Part shown: positions 1 to 11,199 of the stretch, piece by piece
Position numbering within the stretch: position 1 is the stretch's first letter
Layout: every line of letters begins with the position of its first letter
DNA from: Berberis thunbergii
Lineage: Eukaryota > Streptophyta > Magnoliopsida > Ranunculales > Berberidaceae
Assembly (NCBI GenBank): GCA_003290165.1
Contig: QNQO01000528.1
Span: 186,001 to 250,000 of the forward strand
Length of the DNA stretch: 64,000 bases
Direction of reading: 5' to 3'
Notes under the pieces: model-generated
What the model was told of the DNA's origin: nothing
Databases searched by the model: none
Seen by the model: the letters and a program-made list of their open reading frames with translations, nothing else
Position numbers and translations under genes: made by a program

Positions 1-347
1 TTGACAATTGCCTAAAGTCAATGTGAACTACAATGGGTATCCATTCATTCACTCAAATCAATTAATTAAAGTAATCAAACCCCATCAATTTAATCTACTA
101 AGTTAAGGGCAAAATCATGAGGAAAGAAAAATGAGGGTTTAATCAAAGTATATTAAACACACAACACATAACTATCAAAACCATCTCATAAAACAAACTG
201 AAAGGGGTAAAAGAGAGCTCACATCCATGAAAAATAAAAACCCCATCATCAAATCCTAAAATACCTAATTCAGTCAAGAAACAAGGATTGCAAGATACAG
301 GGAATAAGAAAACTCGCAGTAAAAGAGAAGGAATAAAGAAAACTCAC

Positions 348-500
348 TGATTTCGCAAAGGATCCACGCAATAACCCTTCATAGTCAACGCCATCACCAT
401 TCGCAATTACATCGCTAAGAGCATCTGGGAGAACCCTCCAAAACTCAGCAACAAACTCGGTATTATCAAGGAGAGGAGCAGCAATAGAACAACAAGGAGG
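348..500 (-). other. possible internal exon of an unidentified minus-strand gene
   Basis: On the minus strand an open stretch ends at a good splice donor (TCA|GTGAGT, donor on plus positions 341-347). It encodes an ordinary-looking acidic and hydrophobic peptide containing EFWRVLPDALSDVIANGDG. I do not recognise the family. The upstream acceptor is unclear, because a stop lies just before the open stretch in this frame near 500. It could be one exon of a gene running out of the left edge of the window, or a relic. Confidence 0.25.
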
Positions 501-899
501 TTAAGGAGACTAAGGCTTCCTAAGTCAAATATTCCTAAGTCAAATAGAGTGAATACCTGCAACTCATAGCTTAAGGGGTTGCTCGATCAGCCACTTCAAC
601 TCTCGAACCCTTAATATTTAATGTAGCAATCGAATTCACATATCAAGTTCATGCTCAACCTCCAAATTGCACAATCCTTTGACTTGATTTCACCTCTTTC
701 GAGTACCATCCAAAAACTTGCAAACCATATTGCTCCACGACAATCTCTCACCATACTATGTGGTTTGATGTTAGCTAAGGACTAAATCCCCATTCCAAAT
801 CAACACAGCTCACTAAACAAAAAAAAAAAACAAAAAAAAAAAGCAGGGTGGAGTTGACACTTGAAGCCCAATCAGATAAATCAGACATTCTACCTCCAC

Positions 900-1420
900 T
901 TGTTCTATTCAACCATTAATCAATTCGCCAAGCTTTGCATTGCAAATCAACAAAGCCATCTGATCTGATGCCGGGCGAAGCAGAAGATCCAAAATGAGGT
1001 TGGCAGATCCAGTACGAAAATGACAAGTTCGTTCACTGAATGAACCGAGAACCGTCAATAGTTGAAGATCATCCTTAATCAACGGATCAGATCGTTCGAG
1101 AGGGAAAAATCGACAGTCACGATTCGATCTCTCCGCCTCTGAAACGTTTATCTTCTTCTTCGTCTCGCATTCCCTTCCCTTGCTTGGTAACTTCAATTTA
1201 TTTCATGATTTGGTTCCACTGAACTGATATGAAAGAGAGACAGAGAGAAATACCCGATTGATATAGGTGAGTGAGGTGGGACTTGGGAGCGAGACCAGGT
1301 TTACAACTTCTTCTTCTCCTTCCCATCTTCATCCCCTCTCACTGCTAGCCGCCATCGAAGAAGAAGGAAACGAGAAGGAGAAAAAGAAAAGAAAAGCTTA
1401 AGGGAAAATTTTGTTTCTAC

Positions 1421-1446
<26 letters not shown>
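900..1446 (-). other. possible 5' end of the same unidentified gene
   Basis: A 95-codon minus-strand open frame (909-1196) is flanked on its right by purine and pyrimidine-rich, UTR-like sequence and a 26 bp T run (1421-1446). An ATG-started frame of this kind can be chance, and I recognise no domain. It may be a first exon or 5'UTR of the gene suggested at 348-500. Positions 501-899 show no coding signal. Confidence 0.2.
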
Positions 1447-1452
<6 letters not shown>

Positions 1453-1617
1453 AAGTGGGTGGTTATCCACCCCCACTGAAATTCTGAGAACACTCGCCCT
1501 CTTTCACAAAAATAAAACCCTAATTATTAGTTAAATTCAAGCCCAAATACAATTTAGTAGCAACCCATCAACATTAGGGTTTACAAAAGGAATTCTTTTA
1601 TTTTTTTATTTTTTTAT

Positions 1618-2103
1618 TTATTTTTTTAGGCGGGTATTACAGTACCTTGGCGGCTCGGGCACCTTCATCCTTGGTCCCTCTCGTACAGTAGCACTACCTG
1701 CCACAACCGCCTTGCATAGGTTGACGTCCGATTGCAAGGACTCAACCTGCTTCCGGATGGCTTGGAGCTGCCCCATCAGCGTGTCCTTAAGCTGGCCCAT
1801 CTCGTTGCGCATGGCATCCGCAACTTGGTTGACGAGAAGTTCAGTCTCGTCCTTGGCTTCCACAATGCCTAACTCAAGGTCATGGACGCGGCTATCGAGT
1901 TGCTCGATATCCGTAGTGACGCTAGCCAACGTCCCATTGAAGGACTCAACCTTCTGTTCCATCTCCCCGACGCTGTCCTGGAGATCGCCCACGGTCCACT
2001 CCACCTTGGCCATACGATCCTCAAGCATGCTGGTCCGACTAGTCTTTCTTCCAGTCTCCTCGACCACGGACCCTCCAACAACACTCTCTTTGTTTCCCGA
2101 CAT
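1618..2103 (-). pseudogene. gypsy gag N-terminal fragment
   Basis: The frame opens with MSGNKES and continues as a hydrophilic, strongly heptad-like coiled coil (MLEDRMAKVEWTVGDLQ, then QLKDTLMGQLQAIRKQVESL). It ends at a KVPEPPRY motif, which in plant gypsy Gag proteins comes just before the capsid (retrotransposon gag) domain. Everything after that motif is missing, so only about 155 residues of the Gag N-terminus survive. Its link to the LTR and primer site on the same strand supports the call. It cannot form a complete Gag. Confidence 0.6.
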
Positions 2104-2188
2104 GATCAGATTGCTCCGCACCTAACCTTCGTACACACAGCAGCTAACACAACGCAACTTCAGCAAGACCGACCCTACGATCGTCGCT

Positions 2189-2200
2189 GCTCTGATACCA
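2189..2200 (-). promoter_or_regulatory. primer-binding site (initiator Met tRNA)
   Basis: TGGTATCAGAGC on the minus strand matches the 3' end complement of plant initiator Met tRNA. It sits two bases from the LTR end. Confidence 0.7.
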
Positions 2201-2202
2201 CG

Positions 2203-2848
2203 TGTCACGTGCTGACCTTTTTCCCTTGGCTAACACGCTGCCCACTAGCGTCACACTCCCGTCGGACTAACTAGTCAAGGCACTTCGAGGCTTGGCTAAT
2301 GCTAAGTGATGTTACAGAAGCTTAAGTGAGGAAAATGCTAAGGCACAAGTATTTAGGCTTTTTGAAAGAATGTTTTGTATTGCTTGAAAGAGTTGTACAA
2401 GTGTTTCTTGATCTGTACAAATTAATGCCAAGGCCTATTTATAGGCCCTTAAAGTCCTAGAGGCTTCTAGTCTAGAACCTTCCACAATCCTCCTTCAAAG
2501 GAATATTCTCTATGCATCTAGAAAGTTCCCACCTCCAAAGGAACCAGAAATTACAAGGAGGCTTCTAGAAAATACTACACAAATCTGTACAAGGGTGTTC
2601 TAGACTCATTCATGCTAGAACACTCTAGAGAAAGCCAAGCTAGAATGTCCAAGAGCACTCTAGAACCTTCCGGAGACATCTAGAGAAAGCTAAGCTAGAA
2701 TGTCCAAAAGCACTCTAGAACCTTCCGGAGGCATCTCGAAAAGCTTGCTGCTCCATCGGGCCTTTACGGGCCTACTGCCAGCGTCCATATGATGCTTTGG
2801 ATGTCTTGTTGCCTTGGTGAGGGATATTTTTAGACATGGCTAGTGACA
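2203..2848 (-). repeat. LTR of the truncated gypsy-type element
   Basis: The segment starts TGTCAC and ends GTGACA, so it has TG...CA ends, and it abuts the primer-binding site. It contains a 55 bp imperfect tandem repeat (about 2641-2745). Five GAAnnTTC palindromes lie at 2475, 2501, 2521, 2663 and 2718, resembling paired heat-shock-factor half sites. Confidence 0.65.
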
Positions 2849-3099
2849 GAAGGCTTTCAAACCCATTCTACTACTACTATTGTGTGCATTGTAGACTTCA
2901 TGTACGATTGAGTTAAGAATGTTTGAATCTCCCATTATCAAACCCCTTTGTCACTATTGAGCTTGATCCAAAAGCAACGCAACCGAGCATTGAAGAGTGT
3001 TGGAAATTGCTATTGAGTAGTCAATAGGAACGGAGACAATGTCCACTAATTGAAAAGTTGTGGGACAAAGAAAAGTAAATGGAGAGCATCTTCAGAGTG

Positions 3100-6000
3100 G
3101 TTGCCAAAAATTTGGAGTCAGACCCATGCCAGGACAGCCCAAATACAATCCATCATCCTAGAGATGTTGGTAATGGGCCAATCTCTAGAAACTCTCCTTT
3201 TATCAAACATCCACATCAATTGATCAGGATTTCTAGAAACTCTAGAGTTTTTAAACATTAAGAGCCACTGGAGCAGGGAAGAGACCTTGAACCAAGTCAA
3301 CATTCTAATGAACCTAGGGGAATCTGGAAAATTTCCAAGGCAAATAAGGTAGGTTGAGCAAAGTAGCTTGCTGCCTACATACAAACAAAAGGAAGCTAGG
3401 CTTAACCCAACAATCACCTCAAAGATCAGCTTGTTCACAGTTGAAAACCTGTCATATAATTCAATGCTTCATTTTTTAAAGAGCAATAAGACACCCTTTC
3501 CATGCAAAAGAAGCCACAACTGGAGCTTTAGAGAGTTGAAAAAAAATTATTCTTCAAGAAGTAAAGAGTAGGGATGGCAACGGAGTGGATTGGGGAGGAT
3601 TTGGACAAATCCATCCCCACCCCGCTGGAGATCACGGATATCCAAATCCGCCCCAAATATCCGTTTACCATATTTTGTAAAAATCATCCCCGAACCGGAC
3701 GGATTGGTGGATATCCGCCCTGCCCCAAATACCCAAAAAAAAAAAACAAACAGTAAAGATGATTTCAGATATCACAAATAATTGAACAATATTCACACTT
3801 CATTCTCAAATATCAAAAACGAATCTTAGCCAACAAGACTTGATCAAGCCACCACCATTCACCAATAATTGAACAAGTATTCACACCAGATCGAACAACA
3901 AAACTTTGATCAAGTCACCACCATTCACCAAGTCGAGCCATCGCAGATCGAGCCATAAATCTGATTAATCTCCCTTTTACGCTGTCAGAAGGCTTCGACG
4001 ACTTCGACGCTGTGAGAGGCTTCGACGACTTCAAATTTGACTCTTCGAGGCGACGCCACGACTGTGAGATGAGAGAGTAAGACTGTGAGTCGACGACTTC
4101 GACTTTGACAGGCAACGCCGCGACTGTGAGAGTGACGAGAGTGAGTCTGTGAGAGTGGGATCAGAGTGAGTCTGTGAGAGTGAGATCAGAACAGATCAGA
4201 GTGAGTCTGTGAGAGATTGGACCGAGGGTTTAATCCCTTTATATAGGTCAAGGGCAGTTTAGTAAATTTACCGATTAAACGGATATCCGTGAGTCGGATA
4301 TGGCCAAATCTGTATTCGCCCCAAATAATAAACGGATACGGTTTGGATATTCGTATCTGCCTCAACCTCCATAACCTTTAACCAAATCCACCCCAAACGG
4401 GGCGAGTGGGGCGAATATCCGTGAAAATCCGCCCCACTGCCATCCCTAGTAAAGAGCCTTAAATTGTTGAACTCTCGAGTTCCAAGGATAAACTAATGCA
4501 TGCCACACATTTTTGCCATTAAGGCAATATTCTCATTCATTGAGGAAAGAATGTTCAAGCCTCCCAAATTCCTTGGGAGAGTAATGGTATCCCCATATAC
4601 ACGTGTTTTGCTTTACTGTCAAACGCTTCATTCCACTAGAAATCTTTAGCAAGATTATCCAATTTTTTGGTAATAGCACAAGGAATAAAGGAAGGACTGC
4701 ATAGTGTACACGGGGATTGAATTCAAAACTACTTTAATCATCACCGTTCTACCTGCCTAGGATAGGACTTTGGACTTCAAATTTGCCAATTTGTTAATCA
4801 CCTTATTAACGAGAAACTAAAAGTCATTTGCTTTACTTTTTGATAGAAGGCAAGGGGTTCCTAAATACTTGCCCTTAGGGTTGTAAAATCTATAGCCAAA
4901 TATTCTATTGATCATTATGTGAAACATTTGATGGACATTTGAATTGTAGAAGATTGAAGACTTGTCATAGTTTAATGCTTGACTTGAAGTCATGCAATAA
5001 TTTTCCATCGTTTCTTTGACATTGTGAGCCTCCTCCAAAGAAGCACGATAAAAAATCATTAAATCTCAACATACAAAAGGTGGCTAATGAAAGGTGAATG
5101 TCTCCTAATCTTGATACCCTTAATCACGCCATTATTCTCCGTTCGAACGAGCATTACAGAGAGAGCTTCAACACTATTATGAAAAGATATTGTCTTATTC
5201 CCCTACAAGGTTTGATGGTTTAAGTGACCACCCATTAAGTAAAATCGCCAAAGATGAGGTGGATATGCATTGAGAAATAAGTCGGATCCAATCATATGCA
5301 AATCCCACTTTCAAGACAATATCAAGTAAAAAAGAACCATAACGGTCGATCATAATTCTTTGCCATATCAAATTTAATGGCCATGTATTTCTTTTTTTTT
5401 CCTGTTGCAATGATTTATCCGAAAGAACGTTTCATGAGCAATACTAACATTATCATCAATAGATCTAGCTTTGAGGAAGAGACATTGAGTTAGATAGATA
5501 AATCTATCAATCAAAAGTTTCATTCTATTGGCTAATTCTTAGATGATTTATAAATAACATTGCAAAGGCTAACTGGTCCAAGTTATTAGGGAAGGTGAGA
5601 TTTGGAATTTTAGGGAGAAGGGTAATAAACGTTTCATTCAACTTAGGATCTAACTTTTTTAGTAGTGAAAAAATATCTGATCTCATAAAGACAACTTATG
5701 CGACTGCTATAAATGGTGAAAAAAAATGAACATTTATCTATTATCACTTTCTCCCGTAACAATAAATCACCATATGAACCGGCAAACATTGCTCTTCCAA
5801 TAACAAACATCTAGCCCGTTGATTCCATTTGAAACAATTTTTGGGAAGTTTGGAGAACAAATTTGCCCCAATAACATCCAAATCCCCTTCATGCATGTGG
5901 AACTTTGCTTCATTTTTCATTGAAACATCGATCCCTCATTTCACTTTCACCTTAATTTGGGACTAGCTAAACTTAGTAAAGTTCAATGTCAAATCCTCAC

Positions 6001-6150
6001 GTTTATTAGATACCACATCCAATAGCCAAACAACAGATCCATTTCGAAATAAAAAAGATACACAAGATAAGATTCCATTTTTGCCAAATCAAACCTTTAA
6101 GATCCTAAAAAGCTATCCAAATTTTTGCACTTTCCATTTTTAAACCCAGA
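3100..6150 (-). mobile_element. degenerate LINE (L1-type) reverse transcriptase relic
   Basis: Minus-strand translation in broken frames gives a LINE ORF2 series in the right order. 5900-5420 has a segment like the region before the RT fingers. 5410-5195 includes a DIVLKVGFAYDWIRLISQCIS-type stretch, the RT palm region with a relic of the usual FDMAKAYD motif. 5059-4817 has FYRASLEEAHNVKETMENYC and LNYDKSSIFYN. 4780-4460 matches the GRT..IK..LNSIPVYTMQSF and GGL segments after RT. Many stops and frameshifts show it is dead. It is interrupted by the hAT element at 3569-4448 and appears to continue weakly to about 3100. The outer limits are approximate; 2849-3100 shows nothing I can identify. 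Confidence 0.65.
3569..4448. mobile_element. hAT-type MITE, 880 bp, perfect 8 bp target duplication
   Basis: The element begins TAGGGATGGCAA and ends with CCATCCCTA. It is flanked on both sides by GTAAAGAG (3561-3568 and 4449-4456). An 8 bp duplication with TAGGG-type inverted ends fits the hAT superfamily. Both ends are rich in GGGGCGGAT-type repeats, and the middle (about 3980-4220) has tandem repeats around CTTCGACGA and GAGTGAGTCTGTGAGA. A TTTATATAGG box lies near 4237. No transposase is encoded. The insertion site is inside the LINE relic. Confidence 0.9.
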
Positions 6151-6184
6151 ATCCCCAAATTGTCATCTGTACCTCGTATTCATC

Positions 6185-6290
6185 GTATGACGTGGCGAAT
6201 CCGATACAGATATGGATTCATAGTAGGCCCATTTCGCTGAATCTAAGCTTGGGCCTAATCTTATTGGGTCAACGCTAGGTCTGGCCCATT
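6185..6290 (+). promoter_or_regulatory. probable promoter motifs of the PPI1-like gene
   Basis: Three GGCCCA/TGGGCC motifs (6226-6231, 6250-6255, 6283-6288), of the type called site II and bound by TCP factors in plant housekeeping promoters, cluster just before the pyrimidine-rich leader. A TGACGTGG (bZIP-like) box is at 6188. Function is inferred from motif and position only. Confidence 0.45.
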
Positions 6291-6332
6291 TCCCATTCAA
6301 GTAAAATAAAATCATTCTCTCCTCATCCCATC

Positions 6333-6358
6333 AATCTCTCTCTCTCTCTCTCTCTCTC
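6333..6358 (+). repeat. (CT)n microsatellite in the presumed 5'UTR
   Basis: About 13 CT units lie just upstream of the 5'UTR intron donor at 6491, within a CT-rich leader. This is common in plant 5'UTRs. Confidence 0.85.
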
Positions 6359-6618
6359 GAAGATCTGTTTCTTCTGTAATAGAAAACGAGATCTGCTTCT
6401 CTTCTCATCTCTCTCTCTCTCTTTTTTTTCCCTCTGTTTAAAGGGTCGATTCGATCTCCTCTCCGGGCTCTCTCAGATCTTCGATTTCAGGTGAGATCAT
6501 CCTTACATACCCATTGGTTTGGTTTTTTGTGTGTTTGTTCGTGATTTGTATTGGATATGTTGAGATATTGAATAGGCGTGGAAAGTTTGGATCTTGAAGA
6601 GATTTGAGTTAGAAAGAT

Positions 6619-7006
6619 CGGATTTTTATGGGGTTTGTTTGATTAGATCATTTGTTTTAGTTTCAGGTTTGAATGATAATTGTGGTGGTTGAATTTTGTT
6701 TCTTGGATTAGAATCTGATTATTTTGTGTTGGGGTTTTGTTTCCTGAATGATTCTGATTCTGCATGTTGAGATTTGGTACTATACTGTTGGAAGTGATTT
6801 TTTTTCTTGATGTCGGATTTTTATAGGGTTTGTTTGATTAGATCATTTGTTTTAGTTTCAGGTTTGATTGATAATTGTGGTGGTTGAATTTTGTTTCTTG
6901 GATTAGAATCTGATTATTTTGTGTTGGGTTTTGTTTCCTGAATGATTCTGATTCTGCATGTTGAGATTTAGTACTATACTGTTGAAGTGATTGTTTTTTC
7001 TTGATC
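6619..7006 (+). repeat. 195 bp tandem duplication in the 5'UTR intron
   Basis: Two near-identical head-to-tail copies (6619-6813 and 6814-about 7006) lie in the intron between the non-coding exon ending at 6490 (TTTCAG|GTGAG) and the exon starting at 7223. Confidence 0.85.
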
Positions 7007-7067
7007 TCTTTAATTTTTGATTGAATAAAAATTGATGCTTGAATTGTTTAGATTGCATAATTGTCTT

Positions 7068-7090
7068 GGGGGGGGGGGGGGGGGGGGGGG
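7068..7090 (+). repeat. 23 bp G homopolymer
   Basis: An uninterrupted run of 23 G lies inside the same 5'UTR intron. Such runs are rare in AT-rich plant DNA, can form quadruplexes and are hard to sequence, so the exact length is doubtful. Confidence 0.8.
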
Positions 7091-7256
7091 TTAATTTTAG
7101 AAGAAGTCTATATTTTTGTTGGTTATGCTTAATTGGAACATGATTATGTAATAGCTATGGAATCACTTGAGTTTATTGGGTTTTTCTTGTACTAATTATT
7201 TATTTACCTTTGTTTGTGTTAGGATCGGAGATTTTGGCTTGTTTGTCATTGTAATC

Positions 7257-10200
7257 ATGGGTGTCGAGGTGTTGGAATCTGAATTCACGCAAGTGCCCGT
7301 GAAAGAGGGGGTTAAAGAGGATGCTTTTGTAAAGGATAAAGAAAATGACACACTGAACCAAGGATCTGAGCCAATACAATTTGGTTCGAATGTAACAGAG
7401 GGACCTGTGAAAGGAGAGGGGATACCATTGTTGGGAATGCTAGCTTCCCAAAGGATGCCGTCGAAGATTGGCCTGCGCCTAAGCAAATTCATAGCTTTTA
7501 TTTCGTTAAGGTTCGTCCATATGAAGACCCAAAGCTGAAAATTAAGCTTGACAGTGCTGATAAGGATTTGCAGAGAAAGAATCAAGAGCGATTTAAGCTA
7601 GTGGAGGCGATAAAGGCAAAAAAGGTACATAAAAGGAACTTCATATAAGTTCATAGTTGTAAAATGGGTAGAAGTTGGATGTTGTGTGTGCTTCCTGGAT
7701 TTAATAACATTCTCATTATCGACATCAGAATGAATATTAATTAAATTTTTGTATCATTCTCATATGTATTTGTTGTTGTTGGTGACTAACACAGTTTATT
7801 TTATTTTGAGCCAGTCGGAAAAAGCAAATATAATTTCACAGTTGAAGCCTTTAGTCTCAGAGGACAAGCAGTATAAGATGGTTGTAGATGAGAAGATGAA
7901 AGAAATTCAACCTTTGCATCAGGCTTTGGGAAAATTGCGAGAGAGGGGAGTTAATATATGTTCATCTGAGGAAGAGCTGAATAGTTTCGTAAGTTTCAAA
8001 TATTTGGATTACTAGTAGACTAGTGATATGTTTTTTTATTCATTTTTCTTTTCTATGGGTACTTAATTTCTTCATTTTCCTGTGGTTTTCGTTGGGTTTT
8101 CTCAAAAACAGATTCAGAGCCTGCATTATAGAATACAACATGAGAGCAACACATTAGTTGAGGAGAAACAACTCCTTAGAGAAATCAAACAGCTTGAAGG
8201 GACAAGGGATAAAGTCATTGCAAATGCTGCTATGAAGGCAAAGATTCAGGAATCACTAGGTCCAAAAGAAGACATTCAAGACCAGGTTAAAGTAAGTATT
8301 GGTTTTGAAGTGATGTTGGTTGATTTGCTATAGTGATACTTTTTTTCTTTTTCTTTTCTTGACATCGCTATTATACAATTCTTTCTTTTCAAATTTCGTG
8401 TTTGTCCGCTGTGATTTATGCCGTTTCTTTTATAGCTTATAGGACTTGACTTGGATGGAGTAAGAAAGGAGAAACAAGGAATCAGAGGAAAAATTAAAGT
8501 TTTGGAGGATGAACTGAAGATTGTAAACAGTGAGATTGAATCATTGGAAGAAGAAGTGACTGCTGCTACCAAGAAAAGAGATCAGGCATACAATGGCATT
8601 CTTGAACTTAGGAAACAACGTGAAGAAATGGTAATATGATTCTCTCATCAATTGGATTTATATGTCATTATGTCTTAGCTTTATGTGTCCAAGAACACTT
8701 CCACTTTGGATCAAGTTCAAGCACCTTGAGTTTCAATATGCTTCACTTGAATGGAAGCATTGGTAATGATTTTTTTTTCTCTTTTTAAATGTTAGGTTTT
8801 GTGACTCATAAGATTTATTAATATTGAACTTGGTGAGCGTTATGATGAGCCATTGGTGTTTTATCTCTTAGTTGCTGTGTAATTTCTATGGGTTATTCAA
8901 ACAATGATTACCATGACATATTGAACTTAGACGAGGTCTTAAGAGGAACCCCCACCCCCCTCTTTTCTTTTAAATTAATTAGTTATGGCATTATAGTACC
9001 ATTTCAGTTTATCTAAGTAATCTTTTTTTTCAAATGGTCTTTCAAATAGGGCTACATAGGATTAGCAAGTGGCTCAGATTTGGCTTAGTTTTGTTTTGTT
9101 AGAGTTTCTGGTACAGATTATCTTCACTAGATGCATTTCATTGTTTATTTGAAGAAAATATGTTTCTTTCAATAAATATATGAGAAACATAAAATGCGTC
9201 TTGGATACTTGTTTAAAAAACACACTGCTGTGACTTTGTCGATCCAGTACTTTGTTTTAGCAAGTACCTTTGTTCTGATCATAGATTCATATCCTGATTT
9301 GTATTCATAAAAAGCGCCATGCAAACTCTTTTTATTCATGGGATTAAAGTACAGCTGGTGAAATTTTTTCACATTGTGTTGCATTGATTAGGAATCCATC
9401 TCTATTGACTGTTATTTTAGCAATGTGTCAATTTTGAATTTTGACATGTCTCTTACGTATTTTCAGAATGCAAGCTTTAATAAAAATCGGTCACTCCTGA
9501 ACACTGCCAGAGAGATTGCTGCAAAGAAGGATGTAGCATCCTTGGAAAAGTTATGCCAATCAGAGGTCTGTTGGACTCGATCTTCTTTTCCCGGCTAAAG
9601 TCATGCAAGTTAGCGTATTGCTCCATTTGATTTTCTTTTTCACCTGTGATTAGGTAGAGAATTTCATGTCCCTCTGGAGCAGCGACAAGAACTTTCGGGA
9701 TGATTATGAGAAAAGGATTTTGGTGTCACTTGACATGCGCCAATTGAGTAGGGATGGGCGAATGAGAAATCCTGACGAAAAGCCATTGGTTGCCGTGGCA
9801 CCAGCCCCCCCTGAACCAGAAATAGTGGTGAAAAGCTCCTCAAAGCCTTCTGTACAGAAGGAGGTTGCTCCTGTTCGGAAGGTCGCAAAGGAAGATAAGA
9901 TTAAGGCAGAGGACGACAAGGAGATTGGCACAAAGGCTAGTGAGTCAGAAAACAAGGAGAAAATAATTGCTCTGGAAAATCCCAAGAAGGAACCATCCGC
10001 GGCAGATATTGCAAAACTCAAGGAGATGAAAAGAGAAGAGGAGATTTCCAAAGCAAAGATGGCTTCGGAGCGGAAAAAGAGGTTAGCAGAGAAAGCAGCA
10101 TCCAAAGCAGCTGTTTGGGCTCAGAAAGAAGCTGAAAAGAAGCTCAAGGAAAGTATTGTTTTTTTTATTATTCATCTCCAGAAGTATTTATGAGCTTAAC

Positions 10201-10569
10201 TGGCTTCCTGATTATTGAACATAAGGGCTCATCATTTGCACTTGAACATTTTTTCAGGAGCGTGAAAAGAAAGCTAAGAAGAAGGCGCAAGCATCAGCTC
10301 CTGCTACCAATCCTGAGGAGCAAAGTGAAGCAGCTACTCAGACTGTTGAACCAGAAAACACGGATGTTAGTGTTGAAGCTCCAATTTCATCTAAGACCAC
10401 TGAGCGAAAGGATAGTACCATCAAATACAGGCCCCGCACCAAAGGTCCAGATTCCCTTTCAAAGGCCATACTTAAGCGTAAAAAGGCAACCCCTTACTGG
10501 GTCTGGGCTGCTCCAGTTGCTGTGATATTCTCGATGCTTTTGATACTTGGATACTATTACATATTCTGA
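7257..10569 (+). CDS. PPI1: proton pump-interactor 1-like protein (seven coding exons, two frame lesions)
   Basis: PPI1 binds the regulatory C-terminus of plasma-membrane H+-ATPase and is anchored to ER or plasma membrane. Exons by homology and GT-AG sites: 7257-7624, 7815-7988, 8112-8291, 8436-8630, 9467-9565, 9654-about 10151, 10258-10569. The start MGVEV is typical of the family. Landmarks are DWPAPKQIHSFYFVK, PLHQALGKLRERG, ICSSEEELNS, YRIQHES, LEGTRDKVIANAAMKAKI, QLSRDGRMRNPDEKPL, a long Lys/Glu coiled coil, and a C-terminal anchor after ILKRKKATPYWVW. Two oddities break the frame. Exon 1 shifts at about 7405-7420, one base short. One extra A at 10152 precedes the donor GTATTG, so exon 7 would be misread to an early stop. 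These may be base-call errors or a real pseudogene. The 5'UTR intron is 6491-7222; introns are otherwise compact. Confidence 0.85.
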
Positions 10570-11199
10570 AGGACTGAAACTGTTAGACTATTAACAAAGG
10601 TGAGCGCTTGCCAGTTTTACTGTTGACGATGCGGGTGGTAGCGGTCTTTTCTTGTACGGATGCTAGTAAACTCAAATTAGTTTTGTTCTTTATGTCCCGT
10701 TGGGGGATGGACTCTAAAGTCATAATGCTGGTGGTAACTCATGCTGTTTTGAGAATATTTAGAAGGGGATTTAGCTACAAAAACAATTTTTTTGGTGTAT
10801 CCCGTGACTCTGGACTTTTATGTATCTTTACTTTTTTCAGAGTAAGATCTTCAGTTTTAGACACAGGTTATATCTGATGTCAATGTTGGCTGTGTCTTCA
10901 TGTTAATGTCAAGGTATTCCTGCATTCTATTGACTCATTCATGACCGTAGACCACTTGAGGTTCACCAATGTGACAGATTGATTTTCATGACTATTGCTA
11001 GGAACGGTATTGGTTTCATTGCATCTTTGGATATTGGAGCAAGTTTGAGACAAATCTTCCCAGCATGTATATTTATTGGTATAGGTATTTAGTATTAGTA
11101 ATGGATGTCAAGATATGTCTAAAGATTGTTCATACAGTGGTGGTATCAGGTTCGAAGTCATGGAGATTCTTGAATCCGAGGATTGCTCTTACTTGCAGT
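10570..11199 (+). other. 3'UTR and downstream flank of the PPI1-like gene
   Basis: The sequence is AT-rich and T-rich without a supported gene. A poly(A) site is not obvious. A short plus-strand open frame at 10608-10877 has no recognisable domain and lies in the expected 3'UTR. Confidence 0.4.

Larger units (their letters stand above)
1618..2848 (-). mobile_element. truncated Ty3/gypsy-type retrotransposon (LTR, primer site, partial gag)
   Basis: Read on the minus strand the order is a 646 bp LTR (2848-2203), a primer-binding site TGGTATCAGAGC (2200-2189) matching initiator-Met tRNA, then the N-terminal part of a gag frame. The frame stops abruptly at about 1640 in A-rich sequence made of repeated AAAAAAAT units. 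No pol domains and no second LTR are present. The left end is therefore a truncation or a template-switch end rather than an LTR. Confidence 0.7.

Noticed and set aside
1712..2274. Plus-strand open frames opposite the gypsy gag
   Set aside because: They are the antisense of a coiled-coil Gag coding region; composition is explained by the minus-strand frame.
6225..6490. A riboswitch or structured leader before PPI1
   Set aside because: The leader is simple CT-rich plant 5'UTR with a microsatellite; no conserved aptamer features.
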